A stretch of DNA of 8,868 nucleotides from Kiritimatiellia bacterium (GTDB taxonomy: Bacteria; Verrucomicrobiota; Kiritimatiellia; B70-G9), in NCBI GenBank assembly GCA_012961745.1, contig DTYT01000259.1, positions 1 to 8,868 of the forward strand, given 5' to 3'. Within the stretch, counting starts at the first letter, position 1, and every line of letters starts with the position of its first letter. The notes beneath the pieces are model-generated. The model had not been told where the DNA came from. It did not search any database and worked only from the letters and a program-made list of their open reading frames with translations. Below are positions 1 through 6,780 of the stretch, in pieces. A program made the translations under genes and the position numbers.

Positions 1-527
1 ACCACGTAACAGTAGGCGGCGATCAGAACCTTCTTGCCGATGCGGGTGTGGCCGAGAGTCCCGATGCGGCAGAAGCTGCTTATGTTGGTGCCCTCGCCGA
101 TCTCGATGGTGCCGTCGGCCATGGTGATAATGGTGGATTGTCCGATGAAGACATAATCCCCGATGATTATTCCTTCACCCTGTACGCCCTTGGCATCCAG
201 CGTGCAACCCTCGCTGATTACCACATTCCGGCCGAGCGAAATCCGCCAGGGACTTCGCAGGACCACGTGGCGCCCGATGATCGGCTTGCCGGCACACTCT
301 CGGAACAGCCGGGGATAGAAGCAGCGACGCAGCCATAAACCCAGCGCACCGGGCCAGCCGCCGAAGAATCCTGTGATCAGTTCATATTCCAGCAAAGCAC
401 GCCACTGCCTGCGTCCCACCACGACGCGGCGGTACTTGGCCAGGGCGCTGCCGGGACCCCGGGTCAGTGCGGCCTGAGTGCCTTCGGTTTTCAACTCGCC
501 TTCCTGTAAGCCGCGGATTCGCATCAT
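1..527 (-). CDS. Hexapeptide-repeat (left-handed beta-helix) acyltransferase, partial at left edge
   Basis: This is the third gene of the leftward unit; it leaves the window after 175 codons, so the C-terminus is missing. Residues about 84-170 show hexapeptide-repeat pattern: short stretches with I/V/L every six residues, such as IIGRHVVLR, ISLGRNVVISEGCTL, IIIGDYVFIG and IEIGEGTNISSFCRIG, which stack as a left-handed beta-helix. The family transfers acetyl or other acyl groups from a thioester donor to sugars or amino acids, and O-acetyltransferases of this kind are common in polysaccharide loci. The N-terminal 80 residues have no repeats and include an aromatic, amphipathic stretch that may be a trimer or membrane contact. 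The catalytic His region probably lies beyond the edge, so the acceptor cannot be inferred. The start overlaps the previous gene's stop as ATGA, implying translational coupling; a second ATG follows directly at 524. Family is secure, substrate is unknown. Confidence 0.88.
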   Translation of the reverse strand, partial: MMRIRGLQEGELKTEGTQAALTRGPGSALAKYRRVVVGRRQWRALLEYELITGFFGGWPGALGLWLRRCFYPRLFRECAGKPIIGRHVVLRSPWRISLGRNVVISEGCTLDAKGVQGEGIIIGDYVFIGQSTIITMADGTIEIGEGTNISSFCRIGTLGHTRIGKKVLIAAYCYV

Positions 528-1585
528 GGCCTCCTGAGGTCTTCTTCCAGTGGTGCCCCGGCGGTTTCCCGATATCCCAGGTAGAGTATACAACCTAGCG
601 AGCCCACGGTAAGCAACTTGATTCGCAGCAACAGTCCCATCGCCAGCGAGGCGGCAGAAGATATCCCCAGCAGGTGGAAATACGTCACGTATACCCCCTC
701 GGTAAAGCCGAGATTCCCAAGAAAGGTCACCGGCAACATGGCCATGAGCATGCATACCGGGACCAGGGCGGCGACCCCCCGGAAACCGGGATCCACCCCG
801 AAGGCCCGGAAGGAAACATACACGTTCATCCAGGTCAGGAAGTAGAACCATATCGTCAGTACCGTCAGCCACGCCAGGATGCCCGGCCGCTCCCTCAGGT
901 GCCTGATCAGCAGGCCGAGCTTCTGCTGGAAAGTGCGAAGGGCGGCGAAGAGGCGGTGTGCCAGCCAATGCAGCGCACGGTTGGCCAGGCGGGTGGCCGC
1001 TCCCCCACGGGCCTCCAGTCTCCGTTCCGACCACTTCAGGATGCCGTGGATCATTTTCTCCGGGACAGCGAGGGGATCGCGCATGAACCACATCCCCACC
1101 ACCATCCCCAGCAGCAGCACCGCCCCCCCGGCCGGTAGGGCCACCAACAGCCGCTGATACAATTCCGGGCGCAGCAGCGGAGAAACCACCGCCAGCAGAA
1201 GCAGGACAAGTATCCCGGAGAAGCGCTCGACAAACACCGCCGCCGCAGCGTCCGACTGGCTGCGGACAAGGCGCCCGGCGTAGAACGAGCGTACGACATC
1301 TCCGCCGATGTTGGAAGGAAGCATGCTGGTGAAGAAATACCCGATGAAATAAATCCGCAGAAGAGTGAGGAATCCCAAACGATGACCCCTGGCCCGGAGA
1401 ACCAGCTGCCATTTCAGGCAACTGGAGCCGATCATTATCGCGGCTATGAGGAATGAGAGGATGACGAACCGCCAATCCACATCGCCGAGAACCCGCATCA
1501 GCTCACCCCGGCGCATGGTCGCGAAAATCAGAAGGAAGAAAAGGACGCTGAACCCGGCCTTTACCAGAATACGGGCGTTTCTCAT
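524..1585 (-). CDS. Flippase-like membrane protein, LPG-synthase-TM / UPF0104 family (copy B)
   Basis: This 353-residue, strongly hydrophobic protein has about eight predicted membrane segments, starting with one at residues 10-22. It belongs to the family named after the membrane domain of lysylphosphatidylglycerol synthase (MprF), annotated as 'flippase-like domain' or UPF0104. The family signature is visible as SNIGGDVVR (91-99) after a hydrophobic helix, followed by VERFSGI (119-125). There is no soluble aminoacyl-transferase domain, so it is not an MprF that makes lysyl-PG; stand-alone members often sit in glycan and lipid biosynthesis loci and are thought to move lipids or lipid-linked sugars, mostly without proof. 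A GAGG ribosome binding site lies 6 bases before the ATG. The start overlaps the stop of the preceding gene by four bases (ATGA), and its own stop overlaps the acyltransferase start in the same way, so the three genes are very likely co-translated. Confidence 0.88.
   Translation of the reverse strand: MRNARILVKAGFSVLFFLLIFATMRRGELMRVLGDVDWRFVILSFLIAAIMIGSSCLKWQLVLRARGHRLGFLTLLRIYFIGYFFTSMLPSNIGGDVVRSFYAGRLVRSQSDAAAAVFVERFSGILVLLLLAVVSPLLRPELYQRLLVALPAGGAVLLLGMVVGMWFMRDPLAVPEKMIHGILKWSERRLEARGGAATRLANRALHWLAHRLFAALRTFQQKLGLLIRHLRERPGILAWLTVLTIWFYFLTWMNVYVSFRAFGVDPGFRGVAALVPVCMLMAMLPVTFLGNLGFTEGVYVTYFHLLGISSAASLAMGLLLRIKLLTVGSLGCILYLGYRETAGAPLEEDLRRP
530..535 (-). promoter_or_regulatory. Ribosome binding site of the acyltransferase gene
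   Basis: On the minus strand a perfect AGGAGG lies at 535-530, inside the end of the preceding gene. It is only 2 bases from the first ATG (527) but 5 bases from the second (524). The spacing favours initiation at the second ATG, although the first gives the same ATGA overlap seen between the two upstream genes. The proteins would differ by a single Met. Confidence 0.6.
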
Positions 1586-2793
1586 GGCCTACCTCGTTCC
1601 CCGGCGGGGGGCCGTCGCAAGGATCCAGCTGGACGCGCGGCGCTGCCCACCAGGAGCCGGACTCCCACCACCATCAATATCACCACCATGATAAACTTTC
1701 CGTAGAAGAACAAGGCCGCTTCCGGCCGGTACCTGACCACGCGCGGCTTGCGGCGTGCGAATACCGGCAACAGCAGTACCAGCAGCGCGACGATGCCTAT
1801 GCCATACCCGTACACTTGAGTGAAAAGGTGATGGGATATGCTGGTCACCTCGGAAAAATGGCGGGGAAATCCCAGTAGCCGGAATACCAGCGCCCAGGTG
1901 CCCTCATACGCCCCGAAGCCTGCCAGACCCGATACCGGAGTACTGGCGGCCAACTCCGCGCTGCAGAGCCCGAGAAACACCCGGGCCGGGTTCAGGTCGG
2001 CCAATCCATACCCCATGGGATGTGCCAGCGCATAGAGGAAGAAATAGAGCGAGCCGTACTTTGCGACCCGCACAAGCAGGGAAAGCCAGAACATCCTCAA
2101 GTAGATGCCCGCCTTGCGGGCCTGCCGGATATCCCTTTCCGCCTCTTCCCACGCGGCCAGCCATGAGCCGGGACGCCCGCCGGTATGTCGGATCATCAGT
2201 TGCAGCAGTTTCCGCACGGACCCGAAGGCATACGGCAGCCCCAAGAGAACCAGCCCGGTGACCGTTCCCATGGCCGCGGCCCATCCCGCGAGTGCTCCCC
2301 CGGAAATGCCGCTGCCCCCCAGCGCGACGGCCGATGCCAGTCCGATCATGGGGGCCAGCGCGATGAAGTCGAAAGGAACCGAAAGTGCATAGCTGGAGGT
2401 CGCCGCTCCGAATGGAACGCCCAGACGGGTCGTCACTATGTAAATATACACGAGCGTCCCAATCCGCATGGGTACGAGGTCGGAAAAGAAGTTTCTGACC
2501 AGCACCACCAGAAAGAGCGCTGGAAGCCACACCCGGTATCCCGCCACCTGCAGTACCAGGTGGTACCGCCACGTACGGAACAAGGTCATGGCCAGCGAGA
2601 ACAGCAGAAAGCATCCTATTCCGGCGGGGTCCGCATTGATCAGGACACGTCCCACTTCCGCCGGCGGTACGCGCCGTAGAAGATAGGTGAATACCCCGGC
2701 GGTCACAACCAGGCTGAAGATCCAGTACAGGATACGTTTCGCCTTCGCGCGGCCTTGCGGATCGGGCCGCTCACTGTTCTTGCCCGCTTGCAC
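1582..2793 (-). CDS. Flippase-like membrane protein, LPG-synthase-TM / UPF0104 family (copy A)
   Basis: First gene of the leftward unit, 403 residues from a GTG start. After a charged N-terminus (1-20) come about eight membrane segments. The family pattern is RNFFSDLVPMRIGTLVY (100-116), the counterpart of the 'N.lP.R.GE' motif, and PVSGLAGFGAYEG (286-298), the conserved G..E motif near the C-terminal helices. A further hydrophobic helix (361-381) and a basic, proline-rich tail extend beyond the usual 320-350 residue core. It is clearly divergent from the next gene: that one carries SNIGGD, this one SDLVPMRIG, so they are old paralogues and not a recent duplication. The frame stays open upstream to 3168, but that part lies antisense to the lipoprotein gene, has no membrane character and is rejected. 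I chose GTG 2793 for its GGAGAG site 8 bases upstream and because it starts just before the first helix. Transport role is inferred from family only. Confidence 0.82.
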   Translation of the reverse strand: MQAGKNSERPDPQGRAKAKRILYWIFSLVVTAGVFTYLLRRVPPAEVGRVLINADPAGIGCFLLFSLAMTLFRTWRYHLVLQVAGYRVWLPALFLVVLVRNFFSDLVPMRIGTLVYIYIVTTRLGVPFGAATSSYALSVPFDFIALAPMIGLASAVALGGSGISGGALAGWAAAMGTVTGLVLLGLPYAFGSVRKLLQLMIRHTGGRPGSWLAAWEEAERDIRQARKAGIYLRMFWLSLLVRVAKYGSLYFFLYALAHPMGYGLADLNPARVFLGLCSAELAASTPVSGLAGFGAYEGTWALVFRLLGFPRHFSEVTSISHHLFTQVYGYGIGIVALLVLLLPVFARRKPRVVRYRPEAALFFYGKFIMVVILMVVGVRLLVGSAARPAGSLRRPPAGERGRP

Positions 2794-2889
2794 TCCCGCG
2801 GCTCTCCACGACCCCCGCCCCGCCAGCACCGTCAAAAGAATCGTGCAAGGCGGGTGCCGTTGACGTATGCTCCCAAACCTGGTCCCGTT
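2794..2889. promoter_or_regulatory. Divergent intergenic region between the two transcription units
   Basis: These 96 bases separate the GTG of the leftward unit from the ATG of the rightward unit, and must hold the promoters of both if they are transcribed separately. I see no convincing sigma-70 pair. The best rightward candidate is TATGCT at 2866-2871, which matches four of six bases of the -10 consensus but has no good -35 at 16-18 bases. There is no obvious operator-like inverted repeat. The gap is inferred to be regulatory from gene orientation alone. Confidence 0.4.
2802..2807 (-). promoter_or_regulatory. Ribosome binding site that sets the GTG start of flippase-like copy A
   Basis: GGAGAG on the minus strand (2807-2802) lies 8 bases before GTG 2793. 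The other in-frame GTG at 2829 has no purine-rich site before it, so this site decides the start. Confidence 0.5.
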
Positions 2890-3774
2890 ATGCAACCGCC
2901 GACCAGAACCCGGCTTTTCGGGCCGCTCGCCGGGGCGCTTGTAGCCCTGGTTTCCGGCTGCGGGGGCCGGCCGTCGGGGAAGGCTACCGCCGTCGCTGCC
3001 ACCGTGTTCCGCACAGTGACCGGAAGCCCGCCTCTTCAAGCGGTGGTCGCCTACCAGGACGAAAAGGGGATATGGATCTACAGGCTCCCCCAGGGCGAGC
3101 GTACGATGGTCTTTGCGAAAGGACGCTACCCGCGCTGGTCGCCCGAGGGAGACCGCATCGTCTGCCACGATACGAGCACGATTTGGATAGTGGATGTGTG
3201 CCGCTCCACCGCACGACCGGTGGCCACCGCAAGGAAGCCGCGCGCGGTCGCCTGGTCATGGGACGGCAAGGCGGTGTTCTTCACTGACGGGGACTCTCTC
3301 AAGCTGGTTAATCTGGAAGATGGCTCCCGGTCGTCTCTTCTGCGCGGGCTCCGTATTCGCGAGGTTTCCGGCGAGCGCGCCTCTCGTCTCCTGGCACTCA
3401 CGATTCGCTCAGCCGTGGGATACCGGGTATTCGTGCTGGATACACGGTCCGGCCATCTGCGGGCCGTGCGGCGCGGCTGTTCAGCCTCCCTCTGCCCCCG
3501 TGGCCGCAGGGTTACGGTAAACGGATCGGATCATCATTATCTTTTTTTGGTGAGCCTGGGCGACGGGCAGGTTGAGACGATCCACACGCCGGGGGCTGCC
3601 CTGGATAACCACCACTGGTCCAATCGCTCTGGCTGGATAGCCGCGGTAAGTGATCCTCCGGAGCAGGCCGTCTTTCTGTATGACTTGGAAGAGCGGACAG
3701 TTTACCGCCTGGACGTACCGGAAGGAGTTGACCGGCCGGACCTGTACGTGATAAACAGGCGACCTCTTTCTTGA
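2890..3774 (+). CDS. Predicted beta-propeller lipoprotein (TolB/WD40-like repeats)
   Basis: A 294-residue predicted lipoprotein that opens the rightward unit. The N-terminus MQPPTRTRL is basic and is followed by a hydrophobic stretch and the lipobox VSGC with Cys24, so it should be lipidated and face the periplasm. The mature part looks like a beta-propeller: YPRWSPEGDRI (80-90) is a clear PD40/TolB-type blade motif, AVAWSWDGKAVFF (119-131) is a second, SASLCPRGRRVTV (198-210) is a degenerate third, and NHHWSNRSGWIAAV (240-253) looks like a fourth. Each is followed by strands ending in a 'dl..g' turn. At under 300 residues there is room for perhaps five or six blades. Cys92, Cys104, Cys197 and Cys202 could form disulfides. 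No enzyme motif is visible, so a binding or scaffold role is more likely. The frame is open back to 2755 but that stretch lacks signal-peptide character; ATG 2890 places the signal peptide correctly, although its ribosome binding site is weak. Confidence 0.78.
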   Translation: MQPPTRTRLFGPLAGALVALVSGCGGRPSGKATAVAATVFRTVTGSPPLQAVVAYQDEKGIWIYRLPQGERTMVFAKGRYPRWSPEGDRIVCHDTSTIWIVDVCRSTARPVATARKPRAVAWSWDGKAVFFTDGDSLKLVNLEDGSRSSLLRGLRIREVSGERASRLLALTIRSAVGYRVFVLDTRSGHLRAVRRGCSASLCPRGRRVTVNGSDHHYLFLVSLGDGQVETIHTPGAALDNHHWSNRSGWIAAVSDPPEQAVFLYDLEERTVYRLDVPEGVDRPDLYVINRRPLS

Positions 3775-3829
3775 ACGCGGTTGGCGGGTACGGGCGGAGG
3801 AGGCAGCCCGGAGCAAGAGGGGCCTCGTA

Positions 3830-4257
3830 ATGAAAATGCGACGCGTCCTGGATCACTGCCCGGCACTGCTGGCATTGCTGATATCGGCTTCGTGCAACGA
3901 CAGCGGCGGGGATTCCACTCCGCCGGTCGGTCCGGACATCCGGGGCCATTGGACGGGCGTTTACTATCGTGAGGTCGGGGGGGAGAAGTAAGCGTGACCG
4001 CGGAGATCGAGCAGGAGGGCGATGCGGTGATAATCACCACTGACAAGCCCACGCCGCCGGCCCAGCGGTTCACCGGTACCATCTCCAATGACGGAGACCT
4101 TTACCTCACCGACGCCTCCGACGGAGAGATCTGGACATCTGACGGGACGCCCGCCACCCGCGATCATATTCGCATCGTCGATTTCCTGTGGACGCCGTCA
4201 CCGGAAGATCCCGATCCGCCGATGCAGGTACTTGACCTTACCCGTTCCCAAAACTGA
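3830..4257 (+). pseudogene. Small lipoprotein, reading frame broken at a G7 run (pseudogene, phase-variable gene or assembly indel)
   Basis: From ATG 3830 (GAGG site 7 bases upstream) a frame of 53 residues starts with MKMRRVLDH, a hydrophobic stretch and a lipobox-like ISASC, followed by a Ser/Gly/Pro linker and RGHWTGVYYREVGG, then stops at TAA 3989-3991. A second frame, open through 3994-4257, carries VTAEIEQEGDAVIITT, RFTGTISNDGDLYLTD and GEIWTSDGTPATRDHIRIVD. The two halves read as one small beta-rich domain: W.G.Y, then I.Q.GD, then G.I...GD. They are offset by one base. One extra G in the run at 3977-3983 gives REVGGGEVSVTAEIEQ with no gap and an exported protein of 142 residues. As written, the second frame could still be made by re-initiation at GTG 3994, which has GGAG 8 bases upstream, but that product would lack a signal peptide. 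I do not recognise a named family; function unknown. It sits 55 bases after the propeller gene and 32 bases before the glycosyltransferase. Confidence 0.75.
3977..3983 (+). other. Run of seven G at the frameshift point
   Basis: The run lies exactly where the small lipoprotein changes frame. Seven G leads to TAA within three codons after the run; eight G would join the two halves. Homopolymer runs like this are sites of replication slippage and of sequencing indels. The same purines also serve as a plausible ribosome binding site for GTG 3994. Confidence 0.8.
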
Positions 4258-4289
4258 GGGCGGGCGCCCGCGAGAGGGGGCGAAGGCTC

Positions 4290-6704
4290 GTGAAACCGGC
4301 GCGATCAGGCGCACTCCTGCAGACCGCGCTGCTGATACTGGTGGCGTGGATGCTGCTCTTCCGGCTGGCGGCGGACGCCCCTATCCACATCAGTTCCAAC
4401 CCGGGAGTGCATTTCGATCCCCCCTCCAAGTGCCACAATGCGCGTAACCGTGTGCTTTTCGGACGGTGGAACGTCGATGAATGGACCCCTTACATCCACG
4501 GCCCGCTGTACACTCTGCTGCAGGGCCTGATATTCCGTCTGACCGGCGTCGGACTCGCGCAACTGCGACTCCTTTCGGTGGGCTGTTCACTGATTGCCCT
4601 GGCGGCGATAGGGTTTCTGCTGAGACGCGAATTCAACTATCCGGCGGCATTGTCGGCGGCCATCCTTCTGGCCTTCAGCTTGACGTTCCAGGTGTACGGC
4701 CGCTCCGGCCTGTTGGAGCCCTTGGAGATTGCTATGACCATGACCGCTGCGGTGTTCCTCTCCCTGGCGGGGTCGGCGTACAGGCGGGCGCACCGCTTCC
4801 CCGCACACCTGGCGGTGGCAGCGGCCTCCCTCGCCGCTTGGGGAGCGGTACTCTCGAAGCCGCTGGGGGCGCCCGCGCTGGTGGCGGTCCCCTTGGCTCT
4901 GGCGATCTTCCTGCGGGGACGCGACCGGTTATGCGCGTTGATCATCAGCCTGGCGGTTATAGGAGGAATCGGCTTCCTGTATTACCGTTTTTTCTTCCTC
5001 CCCCACCGGGCCCTGTTCCACCGTGAATGGGGTCACGTGGCGGCTCATGCCGGACTGCGGTCCCACATCCCGCTGAGGGCTTGGTTGAAACAGCCCCTTC
5101 TGATCTCCATGCCGCACACGGAACCCTTGATCATAGCCGCCGTTCTGGGGATGGCGGCGGTGTTTAGCGCGGGAATCCGGGACGCCGCGTGGAAAGAAAG
5201 AGCGGGGGTGCTGTTCTGCGCGTGGATGTTTTTTCTGGCGAGCCAGCTTTTGGCCTTCACTTACTATCGGCCGGAGCGGTACTATTACCCGCTGCTGACC
5301 TACGCGGCGGTGCTGGTGCCCGCTGGCGCTTACCGGCTCAGCCAATTCATGCACAGTCCGGCGGGTCGCCTGCGGCTGATCACTCCAGCGACGGCGGTCT
5401 ACTGCATGGCCATCGCGTTCGTAACATTTTTCGCACTTGACCGGTGGTGGGACAGGTGGCACCTGAGCCCATCGGGTGCGTTGTCTGTCTCTCTCGCGGT
5501 GGGGATCGCCGTGGTGTCACTCGCCGGTGTCGGAGGCACATTGGTGCGGCGGCGTCCCATCCTCCGGGGAGTTGGACGGCGGTTGATCCTGCCGGTCGCC
5601 TTCTGCAGCGCGGTCGCCGCCTACTCGATTGATAACCTGGGGAAGTGGTGGAAGTGGAAGCATCATGCCCACTATTCCATGCGCGATTTCAGTCGCTTCG
5701 TCGGTGTCATGCTTACCGACGCCGTGATCGCCGGGGAAACGCCGCTGTTCGCGGTCATTGAAAACCGGCACCGCGCTCTCAAGGTCACCGAGTATCACTT
5801 GAACTGGGGGCCTATGAGGACCAACGGAGTCACACACGTGCTGACCAAGGCCGCCCACGGATACACCCGGTTCTACCGGCGGCTGGCTCCCCAGACCATG
5901 AAAGACGCGGTCCTCCTTGACAGGCCGGTCATCGCCGGCCTGCGATTCCTATTCTGGGCGACCCGCCTGGAGCCGATCTCGGTCTCCTCGTGGCGGAAGC
6001 GGGCGTCTGGTGAGTTGTCGCTGCTGGTAGCGAATCCCGATGCTCATACCACCCGTCTGCTGGACTGCATCGCGGTGACGCAGCTTCCCGACGCTTCCCC
6101 GGTTGCCTCCGGCGCGGCGGTCGAGATCCCTCCGCGCGGATCGCGAACGGTTCGTCTTCAGCTCCCCGCGGATTCCGATTCGTCCCGATCTACGGTATGG
6201 CTCATCAAGCCCATGGATTGGACCCAAAGTGAGAGCGACCACTGTGTCGCCGAAGGGATGAAGCGGATTTGGGAAGACGCTCGGGCCGCCGGGATTCTTA
6301 CCCGTACCTTCCTGCGTCCGGGAAAACGGGTGCGCGAGCCGGTGGAGGGCGCGGTCATCCTTCCGCGCAGCGATCTTCGCCCCGGTACCATCGTGATCGG
6401 GGCGCGGCTGCGGGGCAGACTCCAGTCCGAAGACGATTGTATTCTCAGCTTGTGGACCGATGGGCGGCAGACCATGCGGGAGAGGATTAATGCCCAGCAA
6501 CTCAGCGATCGCCGCTACCACCCGTTCGTAATGGCCGCAGTACATGCCGGCGGGGAAGCGAGCGTGCGGGTTGATTTCCGGGGAACTGGGCAGCTGTACG
6601 TGGACGGGCTTCTGCTGGCCGCCACGGAGGAACTCGATAGCATTGCGGAATGGCGGGGTGAGTCCGCCGCCGGCGTCCGGCCTGATGGAAGTACCGTTCA
6701 GTAA
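4290..6704 (+). CDS. GT39/ArnT-like (GT-C fold) membrane glycosyltransferase with large soluble C-terminal domain
   Basis: An 804-residue protein. The first half has about 10-12 membrane segments, the first at residues 8-24, the last at about 431-447. The loop after helix 1 carries Asp43 in HFDPPSKCHNARN, then FGRW and DEW (63-65), matching the GT39/PMT/ArnT pattern in which an acidic residue in this loop is catalytic. GRSGLLEPLE (137-146) is the second conserved family motif. Such enzymes take a sugar from a polyprenyl-phosphate carrier and transfer it to lipid, glycan or protein on the periplasmic side of the inner membrane. Residues 450-804 are soluble, with mixed alpha/beta and beta-sandwich-like character; I recognise no named domain there. 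They may bind the acceptor glycan. The GTG start has purine-rich sequence (4272-4280 and GAAGG at 4282-4286) just upstream and keeps helix 1 intact; the next ATG (4350) would cut it. Fold family is well supported; donor and acceptor are unknown. Confidence 0.85.
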   Translation: MKPARSGALLQTALLILVAWMLLFRLAADAPIHISSNPGVHFDPPSKCHNARNRVLFGRWNVDEWTPYIHGPLYTLLQGLIFRLTGVGLAQLRLLSVGCSLIALAAIGFLLRREFNYPAALSAAILLAFSLTFQVYGRSGLLEPLEIAMTMTAAVFLSLAGSAYRRAHRFPAHLAVAAASLAAWGAVLSKPLGAPALVAVPLALAIFLRGRDRLCALIISLAVIGGIGFLYYRFFFLPHRALFHREWGHVAAHAGLRSHIPLRAWLKQPLLISMPHTEPLIIAAVLGMAAVFSAGIRDAAWKERAGVLFCAWMFFLASQLLAFTYYRPERYYYPLLTYAAVLVPAGAYRLSQFMHSPAGRLRLITPATAVYCMAIAFVTFFALDRWWDRWHLSPSGALSVSLAVGIAVVSLAGVGGTLVRRRPILRGVGRRLILPVAFCSAVAAYSIDNLGKWWKWKHHAHYSMRDFSRFVGVMLTDAVIAGETPLFAVIENRHRALKVTEYHLNWGPMRTNGVTHVLTKAAHGYTRFYRRLAPQTMKDAVLLDRPVIAGLRFLFWATRLEPISVSSWRKRASGELSLLVANPDAHTTRLLDCIAVTQLPDASPVASGAAVEIPPRGSRTVRLQLPADSDSSRSTVWLIKPMDWTQSESDHCVAEGMKRIWEDARAAGILTRTFLRPGKRVREPVEGAVILPRSDLRPGTIVIGARLRGRLQSEDDCILSLWTDGRQTMRERINAQQLSDRRYHPFVMAAVHAGGEASVRVDFRGTGQLYVDGLLLAATEELDSIAEWRGESAAGVRPDGSTVQ

Positions 6705-6780
6705 ACCTTTTCCACCCGCTTGCGCTTGCCCGCGGGCACCGGGACAGCTATAAGGGCCTAATACCACCCCGGATCGGTCC

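Noticed and set aside
48..338. 96-residue plus-strand open frame at the left edge
   Set aside because: Antisense to the hexapeptide-repeat acyltransferase, whose repeat pattern is unmistakable; the acidic composition mirrors the opposite-strand coding.
2553..2566. Inverted-repeat-like GTACCAGGTGGTACC
   Set aside because: Imperfect, lies inside a coding region and is explained by codon choice.
1904..2614. 236-residue minus-strand open frame in another frame of copy A
   Set aside because: It lies inside the copy A gene on the same strand, lacks its membrane pattern and is Gly/Arg-rich.
2860..2888. TTGACG as a -35 box for the rightward unit
   Set aside because: At the proper distance there is only tcccgt, and transcription would start inside the gene; no believable -10.
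2755..2889. Upstream extension of the propeller lipoprotein to ATG 2755
   Set aside because: It would bury the signal peptide 45 residues inside the protein and overlap the start of the divergent gene. ATG 2890 gives a normal lipoprotein signal.
2794..3168. Upstream extension of flippase-like copy A to ATG 3168 (528 residues in all)
   Set aside because: The extra 125 residues are antisense to the well-supported lipoprotein gene, are basic, Pro/Gly/Arg-rich and low in hydrophobic pattern, and precede a natural GTG start with a good ribosome binding site.
4481..5026. 181-residue plus-strand open frame within the GT39-like gene
   Set aside because: Pro/Gly/Arg-rich out-of-frame reading of the membrane domain, with no ribosome binding site that fits.
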